A stretch of DNA of 64,000 nucleotides from Symbiodinium sp. CCMP2592 (taxonomy: Eukaryota > Sar > Dinophyceae > Suessiales > Symbiodiniaceae), in NCBI GenBank assembly GCA_905221615.1, contig CAJNDT010002001.1, positions 1,512,381 to 1,576,380 on the forward strand, read 5' to 3'. Position 1 is the stretch's first letter; every line of letters begins with the position of its first letter. This document shows positions 28,196-39,235 of this stretch, piece by piece. Under the pieces are notes generated by a model, which did no database searches, was not told where the DNA came from, and was given only the letters and a program-made list of their open reading frames with translations. A program made the position numbers and the translations under genes.

Positions 28196-28290
28196 AGCCC
28201 TAAAACCCTAAACCCTAAACCCTAACCCTAAACCCCCAACTTTCAACCCTAAACCCTAAACCCTAAACCCTAAACCCTAACCCTAATTTA
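28196..28290. repeat. Interstitial telomere-like tract
   Basis: About ten ccctaaa units, some perfect, with one break at about 28240. Confidence 0.85.
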
Positions 28291-28488
28291 AACTCCTAAA
28301 TCTCATGACCCACTTAGAGGACTTCAAGGACCCCCCACTCACGAACTGACACTCTGGGTTGATGGTTAGGGCCCCCGACCCCAAGCATGAAACTGATACA
28401 TAGTAGTCTATCCCTTTTGGGATTACCCTATAGGATTCTATATATGAGCGACGGCTTTTATTTGCGTTTATACTACAGTACTTTGAAA

Positions 28489-29210
28489 CGAGATACCTCC
28501 GTACAGTATTTTTGTTGTCGGAACTAGCCCTACTAGGGGAACGAGATAGGGGCACCGCTTCAAACGAGATCAAGTATATATTTATGTGTATATATATATA
28601 TAATATGATTACAATAGACATTTCTCTTTGACGGAAAGTGTTGTAACTGTCTGTCATAAAGACTTCCTTCCTGCACGAAATATGCTTCTATTCTGTCATA
28701 CACACATCTTCCCGACGGAATCTTTATATTTTATCATTCTCTCGTAAACATTGCTTTCCGAGGGCCTGCTACTACTCTTTGCCTTTAGTCACAGATGTTT
28801 GGAATACTTCCGTTAGCGGTTCGGTCAAAGACGCATCTTTCCGACGGAATACTTGGACTAGTTTTATCTGTCATATACATCTTTGGGGGGGGAATGCTCG
28901 TAGTTAGTCCTAGCTAAGCCCTTCCAACGGCTTCCGACGACGGCATGATGTAGAGTAGGGGCATAATTGGGGTGATGTAGTCGAATCGAAACGAGATAGA
29001 AAACGAGATCAAAACGAGATCCAAAACATGCACGGAGTCGGCCATAGAAGGCCATGGCCCATTCATTATTACTACTAGTACTAGTACCAGTACTCGTACG
29101 AGTCCGAGTGTACCGGCAAGTACTAACGATACTTGAACGAGATCGACTTTTTCTGCCAGTACTTAACATGATGAAACGAGATAGGGGCACGGCTTCGAGA
29201 TAGCGTAATT
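28489..29210. repeat. Dispersed ACGAGAT motif cluster
   Basis: acgagat occurs at least seven times, twice as the longer phrase acgagataggggcac followed by cgcttc/ggcttc. A gacggaat phrase is also repeated several times between 28630 and 28850. Spacing is irregular. No coding potential. Confidence 0.5.
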
Positions 29211-29280
29211 AGCCCAAGCAATAAATAAACGCAGTGGCTCATATGAACCCCAAAAAGGAACTACTATGGAGCCTCTAGGT

Positions 29281-29394
29281 ACCCTCAGGGTCCATGTGCC
29301 CAAATAGTATATACTTGTGCCCCAAAATGTACCTTTTTGAAAACAACTGTAAGGCCACAGTATCTACTATTTGGGTACATGGACCCTTAGGGTA
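29281..29394. repeat. Hairpin element, family D (copy 3)
   Basis: Ends agggtccatgtgcccaaata and tatttgggtacatggaccct in inverse orientation, with the same internal order as copy 1. Confidence 0.85.
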
Positions 29395-29466
29395 TATTAT
29401 CCTTACATGGAAGGACTACGCAAAGAATCTCAGAATCCAAGTGCTCTGTCCAACCCTAAGGCGCTC

Positions 29467-29597
29467 CCTTCAAGGATCATGGGACTTAGCAGTTGGGGTT
29501 ATAAGTAAGGTAACTACAGTTCCAATTACTGTATATTCCCAATTGCCAATTGATGTGTTTATAACCCTACTTACTAAGTCCCACGATCCTCCAAGCA
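29467..29597. repeat. Hairpin element, family A
   Basis: Ends ttcaaggatcatgggactta and taagtcccacgatcctccaa, with an inner inverted ggttataagtaaggtaac-type part. Confidence 0.85.
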
Positions 29598-29834
29598 GGG
29601 CTTGAAGTCAAGGATTTCGGGCAGGCTTCAGGCCTGCGCTGCGCTTTGGACCAAGTTTTCTTCGCCCCTGTCGGACCTTTTCTTTTCGACGAAGCCGTTG
29701 TCCACACCACTGAAGCCTAGGCCCCATATGATAGGGGCCTTAACAACTAGAATAGGGCTTTGGGGAAAAAGCTCTACTATAAGTATAAGAAGGAACTCCA
29801 AAAACAGTATAAGTAGTTGTGAAGGCGCATACAG

Positions 29835-29959
29835 TACTTAAAGGATCATGGGACTGTAATTGGGTTATAAGTAAGGTAACTACAGTTATTAGTACATACA
29901 ACCTTAGTTAAGGTACGTATAACCCTACTTACTTAGTAAGTCCCATGATCCTCCAAGTA
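29835..29959. repeat. Hairpin element, family A
   Basis: Ends tacttaaaggatcatgggac and gtcccatgatcctccaagta; 125 bp and almost fully palindromic. Confidence 0.88.
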
Positions 29960-30041
29960 CCCCCGGGGCTTCAAACATGCCTGCTTCGGAGGACCCAGAG
30001 GAGCCGCCAGCAGCAGGTAGCGACCCAGAAAGCAGAAACAC

Positions 30042-30170
30042 TCGGTTTAGGGTTTTTGGGCTTATAGGGTTTAAAGGGTTTATAGGGTTTTGGGCCTTGA
30101 GGGTTTAGGGTTTAGGGGACTAGGGGATTAGGGGTTTAGGGGTTTAGGGTTTAGGGTTTGGGGATGTTTC
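30042..30170. repeat. Interstitial telomere-like tract
   Basis: Degenerate tttaggg/tttagggg repeats. Confidence 0.75.
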
Positions 30171-30410
30171 GGGCCTAAGCAACCATGAAGCCGTGGAGAG
30201 ATCCTTGCTTAACATGCCGCACAGCCTGTAATTCAGGTATATAGCGCTGTATTCCTCAACTCAGGGCTTTCGGGTGTTCCTGCAGAAATCCCAGGTAAAG
30301 CCGTGCGGCTGTTGTAGTGCCACAAGAGCAAGACGTCAGAGGGCTTTGCTGGACTTTAGACGTCGCCCGGCATAAAGGTCTACATAGTCACCAACAGCAC
30401 ATCTGGTTCT

Positions 30411-30525
30411 ATAGTAGAAGCCAGAAAGTTGGAACATGGCTTTAGGAGGATTAGTGCTAGGATCCCCTATACTTTACCTTAAGGGTCTGAGGACGATGAT
30501 GTTCCAACTTTCTGGCTTCTACTAT
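30411..30525. repeat. Hairpin element, family G, perfect 27-bp inverted ends
   Basis: The first 27 and last 27 bases are exact reverse complements (start atagtagaagccagaaag). Total length 115 bp. A diverged relative is at 34297-34412. No flanking duplication seen. Confidence 0.9.
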
Positions 30526-30573
30526 ACCGTGCCCAACATCATTCAGGCCCTCTATCGTTTTCTGGCACCCCCA

Positions 30574-30683
30574 CATGTGGCAGTTTCCGAAAAGTAGGGG
30601 TACCTTATTTTGGGGTCCTTATAATAAGGATCCTACTATTCAGGGTACTATATTAGGGTCCCCTATTTTCGGAAACTCCCATA
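30574..30683. repeat. Hairpin element, family F (copy 1)
   Basis: Ends catgtggcagtttccgaaaa and ttttcggaaactcccatat in inverse orientation; second copy at 36484-36592. Confidence 0.85.
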
Positions 30684-31935
30684 TAAAGAGAAGCAGACCC
30701 TTATGAGAAGGCAAGTGAGCAGGGTTGCAGGGTTGAGGGACTAGGGTTTAGCGTTTATCATCTAGGGTGCCGGGTGACCCCCTTTCGCCTGGCTGTGATG
30801 TGAAGCCCAACGAGCTGTTTTACTCTTGATCATCGACCTTGCTTATGACGAGGATCACGGCCATGATTTGAAAGGATCCTAAATTCCTGAAACAGAGACA
30901 AACCCCGAAGCCGCAAAAGGATGGATCGACGAAGCCTGACTGTAGCAGAGGTCGGAGTAATAATCAGGGAACCTAAGTAATTTCCAATCGTATTTTTGGA
31001 TTCCTGATTATAATTCTAGTAGAATGGGCACCAAAACCCCATTCCAATTATTAAGGCCCCTATATTAACCACTGATTTCCCGAATGGTCCGCACACACTT
31101 CTAGTATACTGTGCCTCAAGCCCTGATTCCAACTGGTTCAGGCCCCTATTGGACCCCAATTAGAGGAACCCCTAACAGCTTAGGGTTTAGGGTTTAGCAA
31201 CCCTCTTCTATCTATTCAAGCCCTTCCCTATCCCTCCAGGGACCTCATAGTTAGGGCCCTAGACCCCTTAAGGACCCCAGAATAAGGTCCCCCGACGCAT
31301 AGGGCTTATGCTTGGGATTCCACAGCCTGTCTCCACAATTCCGCCTCTGCCAGCTCCTGCGGCTACCAGCTTCGAGGAGACCGCGGCGTGGTTTCCCAGA
31401 AGAGCCACTGACTACGTCGCCGATTAAAAAGGTGTTGGGAGTAGGGTTTAGGGTGTATTTCGGTCTTTGGGGTTAAGGCTTAGGTTTTGTGGTTTTGGAT
31501 GTAGGGTTTGTGTTTAGGGCTTAGGTTTAGCTGTTGCGTAGGCACATGCCTTGTGAGCGTTGGTATAGTATTCCAAGCAGCAAAAAGGCCTCGTAAGTAA
31601 GACTCTGTTGTTAATGGCCCCATACGATCCAGCCAGCATGTTTTGAGGTTGCGCGTGAGCAGTGAGCTTCCGAAGCTTGTGCTCACTCGTTGTCGTCGTC
31701 GCCGTGGTAGCAGCAGTAACAGTAGCAGTAGTAGCATCGATGCTCAAAGTTTGGTCTTCAGACAAGCAGCATAACACACTGAAGGTCGTTGATCGTTTCG
31801 GCAATCATGACGGTGGTAGCTAATCGCTTAAACACCCCAAACCCGTACACTCAGAAACCCTACACTCCTGAGCATCTAAACCCCTAAGCCCTCAACCCCT
31901 TAACCCCCAAACTCTCAACTCGGAAGTCCTAAACC

Positions 31936-32061
31936 CTACTTAAAGGACCATGGGACTTAGTAATGGGGGTTATAAGTACGGTAACTATAGTTATAATTAC
32001 GTATAACCCCAATTAAGGTACTTATAACCCTACTTACGAAGTCCCATGATCCTCCAAGTAG
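31936..32061. repeat. Hairpin element, family A
   Basis: Ends ctacttaaaggaccatggga and tcccatgatcctccaagtag; 126 bp. Confidence 0.88.
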
Positions 32062-32143
32062 ACTTACCCCGAGGCCTCCAATCCCTGAACTCTAGGACCG
32101 CCTGGTCTCTTTTGCCCTTTTGGTGCTCTTCAGTTGCTTCAAT

Positions 32144-32270
32144 TACCCAGACCCCCTTTGGAGGATCCAGAAAGTAGATCCCCTAATTTGGGGCCCTATA
32201 CTACTAAGGGTACTTTATAGGAACCCCTATTAAGGGATCTACTTTTCGGATCCTCGCGGGGGTCTGGGTA
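32144..32270. repeat. Hairpin element, family H
   Basis: Ends tacccagaccccc and gggggtctgggta, continuing imperfectly to an inner ggatcc and the pair gtagatccc/gggatctac. Confidence 0.85.
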
Positions 32271-33183
32271 TTCCGAGAACCTATAGGTTACGGGGGATCC
32301 TCGAGCCCCCAAGGCCCTAAACCCTATATACACCTAACCTCCTAAAGCCCTCAAAGCCCTACAGCCCTAAACCCTTTCCCGAACCCCGAAACCATCGAGG
32401 TCGACTTCGGTGGTGGCGCCGATTGAGGCCGAGAGCTCAAAAACCTTCTTTTGGTGCTTTCTATTAAGATTCGCTCTTACAGTGTTACAGGGTCGTAGAG
32501 AGTTCTAGGGTTCACAGGTTTACAGTTTTCTTGGGTGTGCTGTTTTTGCTTAGGTGTGTCGGGTGCTTAGGGGTTTGTTGAGGCCGGCGTGTAGGCCGGG
32601 TTGGCAGTTTCCTAAGTTCACGTTCTCATGCAATGGCTTTGCGAGGCGCTTTAGGTGTGTCTTTTAGTATGTTTAGGGATTACAGAGCTTCTTTGACTAG
32701 CAGGTTGCATTCACCTCATAGAGCCCAAAGGGAAATTCTTGATGCGTTGCTGGTCGCTGTGGAAGGCTGCGGATGACCCTGAGCGCCGTCTGGGAAAGTC
32801 TGCCTAGAAGCTCTAACTCTAAACTCGTCTTAGCCCCGAGCATCTAGTTCCGCCAAGTCCTAAACCAGAAAAGCTGTAAATCCTCTAGTTATGGCACTCT
32901 ATGGGAGCCTTGAGACAGGCGTATAAGAAAACTTGTATATTCATGTTGTGAAGACCTGTAAAGCCGTTACGCGCGACATGCTTGCGTTACAGTATAAAAT
33001 TATTGAGACCCATTTGTTAGGTAGGTGGGATACTTTCGGAAAGTTGAGAAGTAGGCGGCAGCTCTGGTTATGCAGCGAGGCGGGAATACGCAAAAAAAGA
33101 CCTTCGCAACCATTGGGTTTAAGGGTGCAAGAACAACAGTTTTCCCAAAGAATATGGATCTTAGGTTAGCATCTCATATGGGT

Positions 33184-33277
33184 GGTTGTCCAAGCTAAGG
33201 TCCCTTTTTGGTGTACTTTAAGTAACAGGGGCCGTACTATAATAGGGACCCAAAAACGGACCAGAATTTTGACAACC
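33184..33277. repeat. Hairpin element, family E (copy 1)
   Basis: Ends ggttgtccaagctaaggtcc and the inverse ggaccagaattttgacaacc. Confidence 0.75.
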
Positions 33278-33611
33278 CCCCGTACATACTCTGTTTTGTT
33301 GCTGCAGGTCCTTGAGTTTCTGCCAGTTATGTAAACGTGAGACCCTCCAAATCCCTTCAGACCGAGGACAGCCTCATAATTAGTGTAGGGGCATTAATAA
33401 TTAGAATAGGGTTTTGGTGATTCCTTAGTATAATTGTAGTATAACATTCACCAAAATTCTTTTCTAATCGTTCATGCCCAAGATTAGTTGGGTTCAGGTT
33501 CAGGATTTAGGATGTCGGTTTCAGTTTGGGGTTCGGTGTTTCGTCATTTGGGTTGTAGGGCTTCAGGGTTTTAGGGTGTAGTGACTAGGTTGGGGGCCCA
33601 CGGTTTAGATT

Positions 33612-33783
33612 CTTAGATGCAATTAGGATGTCCTTAAGGGGGGGTGGTCCAAGGGGGGTAGGTAACCTAGTAATCCCCATTATTCCCCAATACTCCCTAA
33701 GCTTCCCTAAGGTTCCCCAAAGCTCCCTAGTACCCTCCCCCCTTGAACCACCCCCCCTTAAGGATCCTATAACTTAGATGCAA
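33612..33783. repeat. Hairpin element, family K, with 11-bp flanking duplication
   Basis: Inverted ends ttaggatgtccttaaggggg-like and the complementary right end surround a run of tccccaa/ctcccta phrases. The 11-mer CTTAGATGCAA flanks it exactly at 33612-33622 and 33773-33783, as expected for a target duplication. Confidence 0.75.
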
Positions 33784-33820
33784 AGCCCCAAGGCTCAAAA
33801 CAGCCCCGAAGCCCCTGCAT

Positions 33821-33957
33821 ACTCAGAGGGTCATCTCACTTAGTAGTTGGGCTTACAAGTTGTAAGTATAAGGTATCTACAGTTGTAATATTACTGATAG
33901 ACCCGATTGAGTACTTATAACCCTACTTACTAAGTCTCAGGACCCTTCAAGTACCCT
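33821..33957. repeat. Hairpin element, family A (diverged)
   Basis: Ends agagggtcatctcacttagt and ctaagtctcaggacccttca. Confidence 0.7.
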
Positions 33958-34036
33958 AAACCCTAAATCCTGATAGTACCCCTATGTCAAGTACCCCAAA
34001 CCCCAAGTCCTTATAGTACCCTCATAGATCCGTGTA

Positions 34037-34112
34037 AGGGACTCCTAAACCCCTAAACCCTAAACCCTAAACCCTAAACCGAAACCTAAACCCTAAACCC
34101 TAAACCCTTAAC
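34037..34112. repeat. Interstitial telomere-like tract
   Basis: CCCTAAA repeats, several perfect, cut off abruptly by a family A hairpin end (ttacgaagtcccaggatcctc). Confidence 0.8.
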
Positions 34113-34296
34113 CGTGTACTTACGAAGTCCCAGGATCCTCCAAGTAGCAAGGACTTCAGGCTTTGAGGCTTCTAGGTAAGGGTGGTTTAGATCCCCTAAA
34201 CCCTATAGATCCCTTAAAGGAACCATTTATTAAAGGAGCCTTTATAAGATCCCTTAGAGGGGCCCTAGCTATCCCTGAATACAGTTTAAGGTATAC

Positions 34297-34412
34297 AGTA
34301 GAAGCCCAACAGTTGGAAACCCAATAGCCTTAATCCTTAAGAGTAATGTATAGGGAATCCCAGCACTATTTGGCCTTAATCCGGTTTCCAACTTTATGGG
34401 GTTAACTGTAAA
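34297..34412. repeat. Hairpin element, family G relative
   Basis: Ends agtagaagcccaacagttgg and a right end ccaacttta...ttaactg; diverged from 30411-30525. Confidence 0.55.
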
Positions 34413-34506
34413 GTAGGGTTCCTTCTAATGTAGGGCCTTTATTAGGGTTCTATAAGGGTTCCTTTGTATAAGGGTACTACAGGGGTTTTGGGGGGTTCGA
34501 TGTGGG

Positions 34507-34606
34507 AACCTGATCAAGAAACCTTGGGTCTTTATTAGGGTTCCTTATATGAACCCTAATATTTTGGGTTATAGGGCCAGGGTTTCTTAATCAGGTTCCT
34601 ACATTA
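34507..34606. repeat. Hairpin element, family L
   Basis: Ends gtgggaacctgatcaagaaa and tttcttaatcaggttcctac in inverse orientation. Confidence 0.8.
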
Positions 34607-34713
34607 CGTCCTGGTTATGAGTCAGTTATGAGGGTACCGTACTGTCTGCCGGACCTAAATAGGGACCTTAAATTGGAGAACTACCCACATGAATGCTTGA
34701 AGCCTGGTTCTGG

Positions 34714-34885
34714 GTTCCCAGAGACTCCAATTTCCCTCAATTCAGGAATATACCGTAAATCATAGTAGGACCCCTAATATGATTTCACGTATATTGCCTT
34801 AATTCCCTTATCGAACCCTCTTTAAACCCTTTAAGGTGCCTGAAGTATATGTCTTAATGTGAAGGAATATCGGAGTCTCTGGATT
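34714..34885. repeat. Hairpin element, family I (copy 2)
   Basis: Ends ttcccagagactccaatttc and the inverse atcggagtctctgga. Longer than copy 1 because of an inner insertion. Confidence 0.75.
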
Positions 34886-36095
34886 CGGCTTCTTGGGCAA
34901 CTGTTTTTTGGGCTACTATACCTGGACCCCAAAGAACCTACCTGTTTAGGGTTCCCGAATATGGTTTCTGTATATAAGTCTTCAAAACTTCAAAAAGGTA
35001 GGTAATCTGGGGTTAAGGGAATCCCTATGTAATCCCCAAGGTTAACCTTTAGTTCTCTGAAGGTACTGGACAACTTGGTGAGTGGCCGTGGTTTAGGGGT
35101 TCCGTTTGAGGTAGTAGGTTTGTCGTAATTTGTTTCAAACCGACAGTGTCCAATCATGCCCTCCGTGGGCTGTCCGCGGGATAGCAATCCTAAATCCTGA
35201 CAGACCACTGCAAGGTTGAAAACCCTCTTGCCTCAAACCTCGTACGCCAACTCCCGTCGCACCCAAGCATTCCTTTACCTTGAACCCCTGGACCCGTGCA
35301 TCACCCCTAAATCCCCAAACCCTTTAGCCTGGACATGTCAATATAGTGGCCCAAATATTGACCAATACTATTTTGGGGGTTCCTTATTATAATTATAGTA
35401 CAATGGGGCCCAAAGCCCTAGTCTAATTATTAAACCCCTTTACAGGAACCCTTGACTAATTATTAAGGCCCCTACATGAAATCCCTGTAGTAGCCCATTA
35501 TAGTAACCCTTATAGACCCCTTTAAAGGAACCTTAGTCTAATTGATTAAGGCCTCTAGAGTACCCTAAACCCTAAACCCTCCTAAACCCTACAGTAAACC
35601 CTAAACCCTCCGAAACCCTAAACCCTAAACCGTAGTACTCTCTCTATCGCTGCAGCTCCTGCGGCTCACAAGTTAGTCAGCGGATTCCAGCTACCGACTT
35701 CGCAGAACTGAAGGTCGGCATTGCCATGCCTCCACAGCTAGTCTGTACATTCAGCAGAAAAGATGGTCCAGTATGTGTATAAAGAAATATATATATATAT
35801 ATATATATATATGAATCATAGCATCTTGTCATGGTCATGGCGATCGGTGATATGTTTGCTTTTGCAACTGCGGTATATCATTGGGCATCTTAGGGGCAAA
35901 GGCATATACAACCAACAACTTACACTTTCTAGCAGACTGACAGCCTTGCACCACACGCGGCCTAGGGTAGCATCGTTGCAGCTTACTTCTCGCGCTCTCT
36001 TCCGGAAATCCGGGCGCAAAGGAGAAGTGATGCGCGCAGGATCGATGCGTTTCGGATGGCTTCTGGTTGCAGGCATTCTGGCACGAATTTACTTG

Positions 36096-36194
36096 GGTAG
36101 TTGTCAAAATTATGGTCCCTTTTGGGGTCCCTAATGTAGTACGGCACCTAATACTTCGGGCACCCAAAAAGGGACCATGATTTTGACAACCGCC
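36096..36194. repeat. Hairpin element, family E (copy 2)
   Basis: Ends gttgtcaaaattatggtccc and gggaccatgattttgacaac pair at all but one position. Confidence 0.88.
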
Positions 36195-36483
36195 TACTTG
36201 TAGAAACTTCGCCTGCAAAGCCCTAGACCCTAGACACCGGACAAGCCTCATAAAGCCTGATGTCCCTAAACCATAAACCCCCTCTCTCAAAGCTTCTTGG
36301 AGGACGTGTATGTTGCGCAGGATAACACTGAATTGCAACTACATGACCAGATGCTGTATATATATATATATATATATATATATTATGATGTTTTTTGAGG
36401 TATAGTTCAACAGTTGGGTGTTTAGGGTTTAGGTAGCGATTTAGGGACGGTCACCTGTGTCGTCCTCATCATCCCTGCCTTTT

Positions 36484-36592
36484 ATATGGGAGTTTCCGAA
36501 AATAGTGGACCCAATATAGTACCCTAAATTAGTAGGACCCTTATTACAAGGACCCCAAAATACGGTACCCCTAATTTTGGGAAACTCCCATG
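36484..36592. repeat. Hairpin element, family F (copy 2)
   Basis: Ends atatgggagtttccgaaaat and attttgggaaactcccat; inner order is the reverse complement of copy 1. Confidence 0.85.
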
Positions 36593-36837
36593 TCGGGGTG
36601 TGGGCAGTCGGGGTTCGGGGCTTGAAGTTTAGGTTTTGATTTTAGAGTCTAGTAGTGGTAACGATTAGAACCAACACCAGCCGAAATAGAACTTACAAAT
36701 GGTGCCGTTCGATTCAATGTGCGGCCGTGCCCATACGCTACGTAGCACCTCTTTGCCCTTGTTCTGGGCTCCCTGAAAGAGATTTTATCAATGCCGAATA
36801 GTAGGAAACAACGGCGTACCCCTGTTATTCAGGGGGT

Positions 36838-36958
36838 ACTGCTTGGAAGGGCAGGGGACTTAGTAAGTAGGTTAAAAGTAGGGTTATAATTGGGGTAACT
36901 CCGTTTAGGGTACTTATCACTCTACTTATAACCTACTTACTAATGCCCCTCCAAGTAG
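36838..36958. repeat. Hairpin element, family A variant
   Basis: Ends actgcttggaagggcagggg and cccctccaagtag; a further half copy follows at about 37028-37058. Confidence 0.75.
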
Positions 36959-37109
36959 ACCCTAAACCCTAAACCCCCATAGATCCCTTTAAGGAACCCT
37001 ATAGATCCCTTTAAGGAGCCCTTATGAAGAGCCCTTACTAAGTCCCCTGCCCCTCCAAGTGGGGAGCCTTCGACTTGTTTCTGAAACAACCCCTTTTGGA
37101 CTCAACATC

Positions 37110-37271
37110 TAAACCTCGAAACAGCAGGCTTCTCCTAGGATGCCCAGTAGTACCCTTATTCCCTTTTTGTAGTCCTAGGTTCCTTATAAAGTTACCCAAT
37201 ACCAAAAAGAGAGGCCTTTCTATTCTTAGGTTACTGGGTATCCTAGTAAACCTCGAAACAGCAGGCTTCTC
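37110..37271. repeat. Hairpin element, family C (copy 2) with 25-bp flanking direct repeat
   Basis: The hairpin is 37135-37246 (112 bp, CTAGGATGCCCAGTA ends). It is flanked by an identical 25-bp sequence (starts taaacctcgaaacagcagg) at 37110-37134 and 37247-37271. That is far longer than the 2-10 bp target duplications of ordinary DNA transposons. Confidence 0.9.
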
Positions 37272-37436
37272 TAAGCCCTACCTAGAGGCTCATACCGTAC
37301 CCCATGTTTAGAATACCTAGTTTTATGGTTAGGATCTGTTATTTAGACTATTAGGTACCGTAAAAAAGGGGTAGGGTAAGAGCCTCTGGGTAATCCCCAA
37401 ACCCACAAACCTTTTCAAACACCGAACCCTTAACCT

Positions 37437-37562
37437 CTACTCGGGAGATCATGGGACTTAGTAAGTAGGGTTATAAGTACCTTAATTAAGGTTATATGTA
37501 CTCATAACTGTAGTTACCTTACTTATAACCCCAATTGCTAAGTCCCATGAACCTTTAAAGTA
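37437..37562. repeat. Hairpin element, family A
   Basis: Ends ctactcgggagatcatggga and tcccatgaacctttaaagta, with ataagtaccttaattaaggt inside. Confidence 0.85.
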
Positions 37563-38559
37563 CCCATAAACCCACAACACCCAAAACCCCGAAACCCCTA
37601 AACCCTAAACCCCTAACCCTAGATCCCTACCCTTATAGTACCCCTTATAGATCCTTTAAGTACCCTCAGACCTCGCAGAAACCCAGTAAGCCTTGTCATC
37701 CCGAAACCCTCTTTGCCCTGAGGCCTAACCCCATACACGTCCCATAGGCCCTAAACCTCAACAGCTCCGACCCAGCACTCGAAACGCCCAGGCCCTAACT
37801 AATGTAGGGCCCTTAGTAAGTACTTTTTTTTTTTTTTTGTTTTATGGTGGGGGGGCGGGTCCCTAGTCTAATTCTAGTCTAATGGGCTCCAAAACCCATC
37901 CTAATCATTGAAAAGCCCCCTATATTAACTACCCCGTAATGCTAAGGAAGCCGCACTATTTGCGAGACTCTTGAGTACCCCGAAGCTCCAAATCCTGGTT
38001 TAAGATTTGATGCTTTGGGGTTTAGGCTAAGGGGGTCACTGTACCCTAAACCCTAAACCCGAAGCCCTAAACCCTAACTGTAGGTTCTCAGAGTTTAGGT
38101 GTTCATGGTTTCGGCATTAGCAATCCTGAGGACTTCTTGCGGAGGCTCATTGGCAGCATTAGGGTTTAGGGGTTAGGGGTTTAGGGGTTAGGGTGGTTTA
38201 GGGTTTAGGGTTTAGGGCCTTCGGGTTCGCTGGTATATATCTCGTAGAACTTTCCGAATGGCCTTGTCTGCCGAGTCAGGCCTCCGTATTGAAAGCACCC
38301 ACCAAACTTCACTAAACCCTCAATGCAAAAGCCTTTCTGATGTTTAGTCCTCCATCCCAAGAAGCTTTCGAGAGGCTTCACGCTGGCGTTTCCCACAGCA
38401 CAGGGTGCTAGCGTGGCCCCAGACAACCGGAGCACTGACGTCGACCATGGCTGCTTGGCCAGCTCTTTCTGGTAGCGACAGTAGCAGTACGGGTGATAGC
38501 AGGAGGAGGAGTAGTATTAAGCAGGAGCAGGAGTGAGAGTACGCGCAGTCGCAGTGGCG

Positions 38560-38610
38560 GCAGTAGCAGTCGTCGTACTCGCAGTCGTCGCTGTAATAGT
38601 CGTCCTCGTG

Positions 38611-38652
<42 letters not shown>

Positions 38653-38729
38653 GAGGAGGAGGAGGAGGAAGAGGAGGAGGAGTAGTAGCAGCAGCAGTAG
38701 TAGCAGTAGTAGTCGTCGTCGTCCTCGTG

Positions 38730-38775
<46 letters not shown>

Positions 38776-39125
38776 CGTCGTCGTAGTCGTCGTAGTCGTC
38801 GTAGTCGTCGTAGTCGTCGTAGTAGTCGTAGTAGTCGTAGTAGTCGTAGTAGTCGTAGTAGTCGTAGTAGGAGTAGTAGGAGTAGTAGGAGTAGTAGGAG
38901 TAGTAGGAGTAGTAGTAGGAGTAGTAGGAGTAGTAGGAGTAGTAGGAGTAGTAGGAGTAGTAGGAGTAGAGTAGTAGTAGGAGTAGGAGTAGGAGTAGGA
39001 GTAGGAGTAGGAGGAGGAGGAGGAGGAGTAGGAGTAGGAGTAGGAGTAGGAGTAGGAGTAGGAGTAGGAGTAGGAGTAGGAGTAGGAGTAGGAGCAGGAG
39101 TAGGAGTAGGAGTAGGACTAGCAGC

Positions 39126-39179
<54 letters not shown>

Positions 39180-39235
39180 CGTAGTAGCAGTAGTAGCAGT
39201 GGCGGTAGCAGCAGCACCAGCAGTAGTAGCAATAT
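38560..39235. repeat. Large compound trinucleotide/hexanucleotide microsatellite
   Basis: About 680 bp of agt, cgt, gga and gtagga units in blocks of different composition. It gives long Leu-, Val-, Tyr- or Ser-rich open frames in several frames and on both strands, the signature of a repeat, not a gene. A related ggtgctg-rich patch continues to about 39420. Confidence 0.95.

Larger units (their letters stand above)
25891..29280. other. Gene-free region with telomere-like tracts and an ACGAGAT motif cluster
   Basis: No ORF is credible; a 168-codon minus-strand ORF at 25891-26397 runs across a hairpin element and was rejected. CCCTAAA tracts at 26741-26795 and 28196-28290 and TTTAGGG tracts at 26889-26950 and 27895-27950 are present. 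The motif acgagat is repeated from 28489 to 29185. Confidence 0.55.
29395..32400. other. Gene-free region dense in hairpin elements
   Basis: No credible ORF. Holds the hairpins listed separately, a TTTAGGG-type tract at 30042-30170, and a trinucleotide patch at about 31690-31735. Confidence 0.6.
32401..36483. other. Gene-free region of hairpin elements and telomere-like tracts
   Basis: No credible ORF. CCCTAAA tracts at 34037-34112 and 35561-35632, AT dinucleotide tracts at 35787-35812 and 36356-36383, and the hairpins listed separately. Phrases of the type ttattataattatagta...attattaaggcccc recur at about 31008, 33380 and 35375 and look like decayed hairpins of one more family. Confidence 0.6.
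36593..38559. other. Gene-free region with hairpins and telomere-like tracts
   Basis: No credible ORF. Besides the listed hairpins it holds a 15-base poly-T (37824-37838), CCCTAAA patches at 36958-36975, 37590-37620 and 38036-38075, and a TTTAGGG tract at 38158-38217. Confidence 0.6.
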
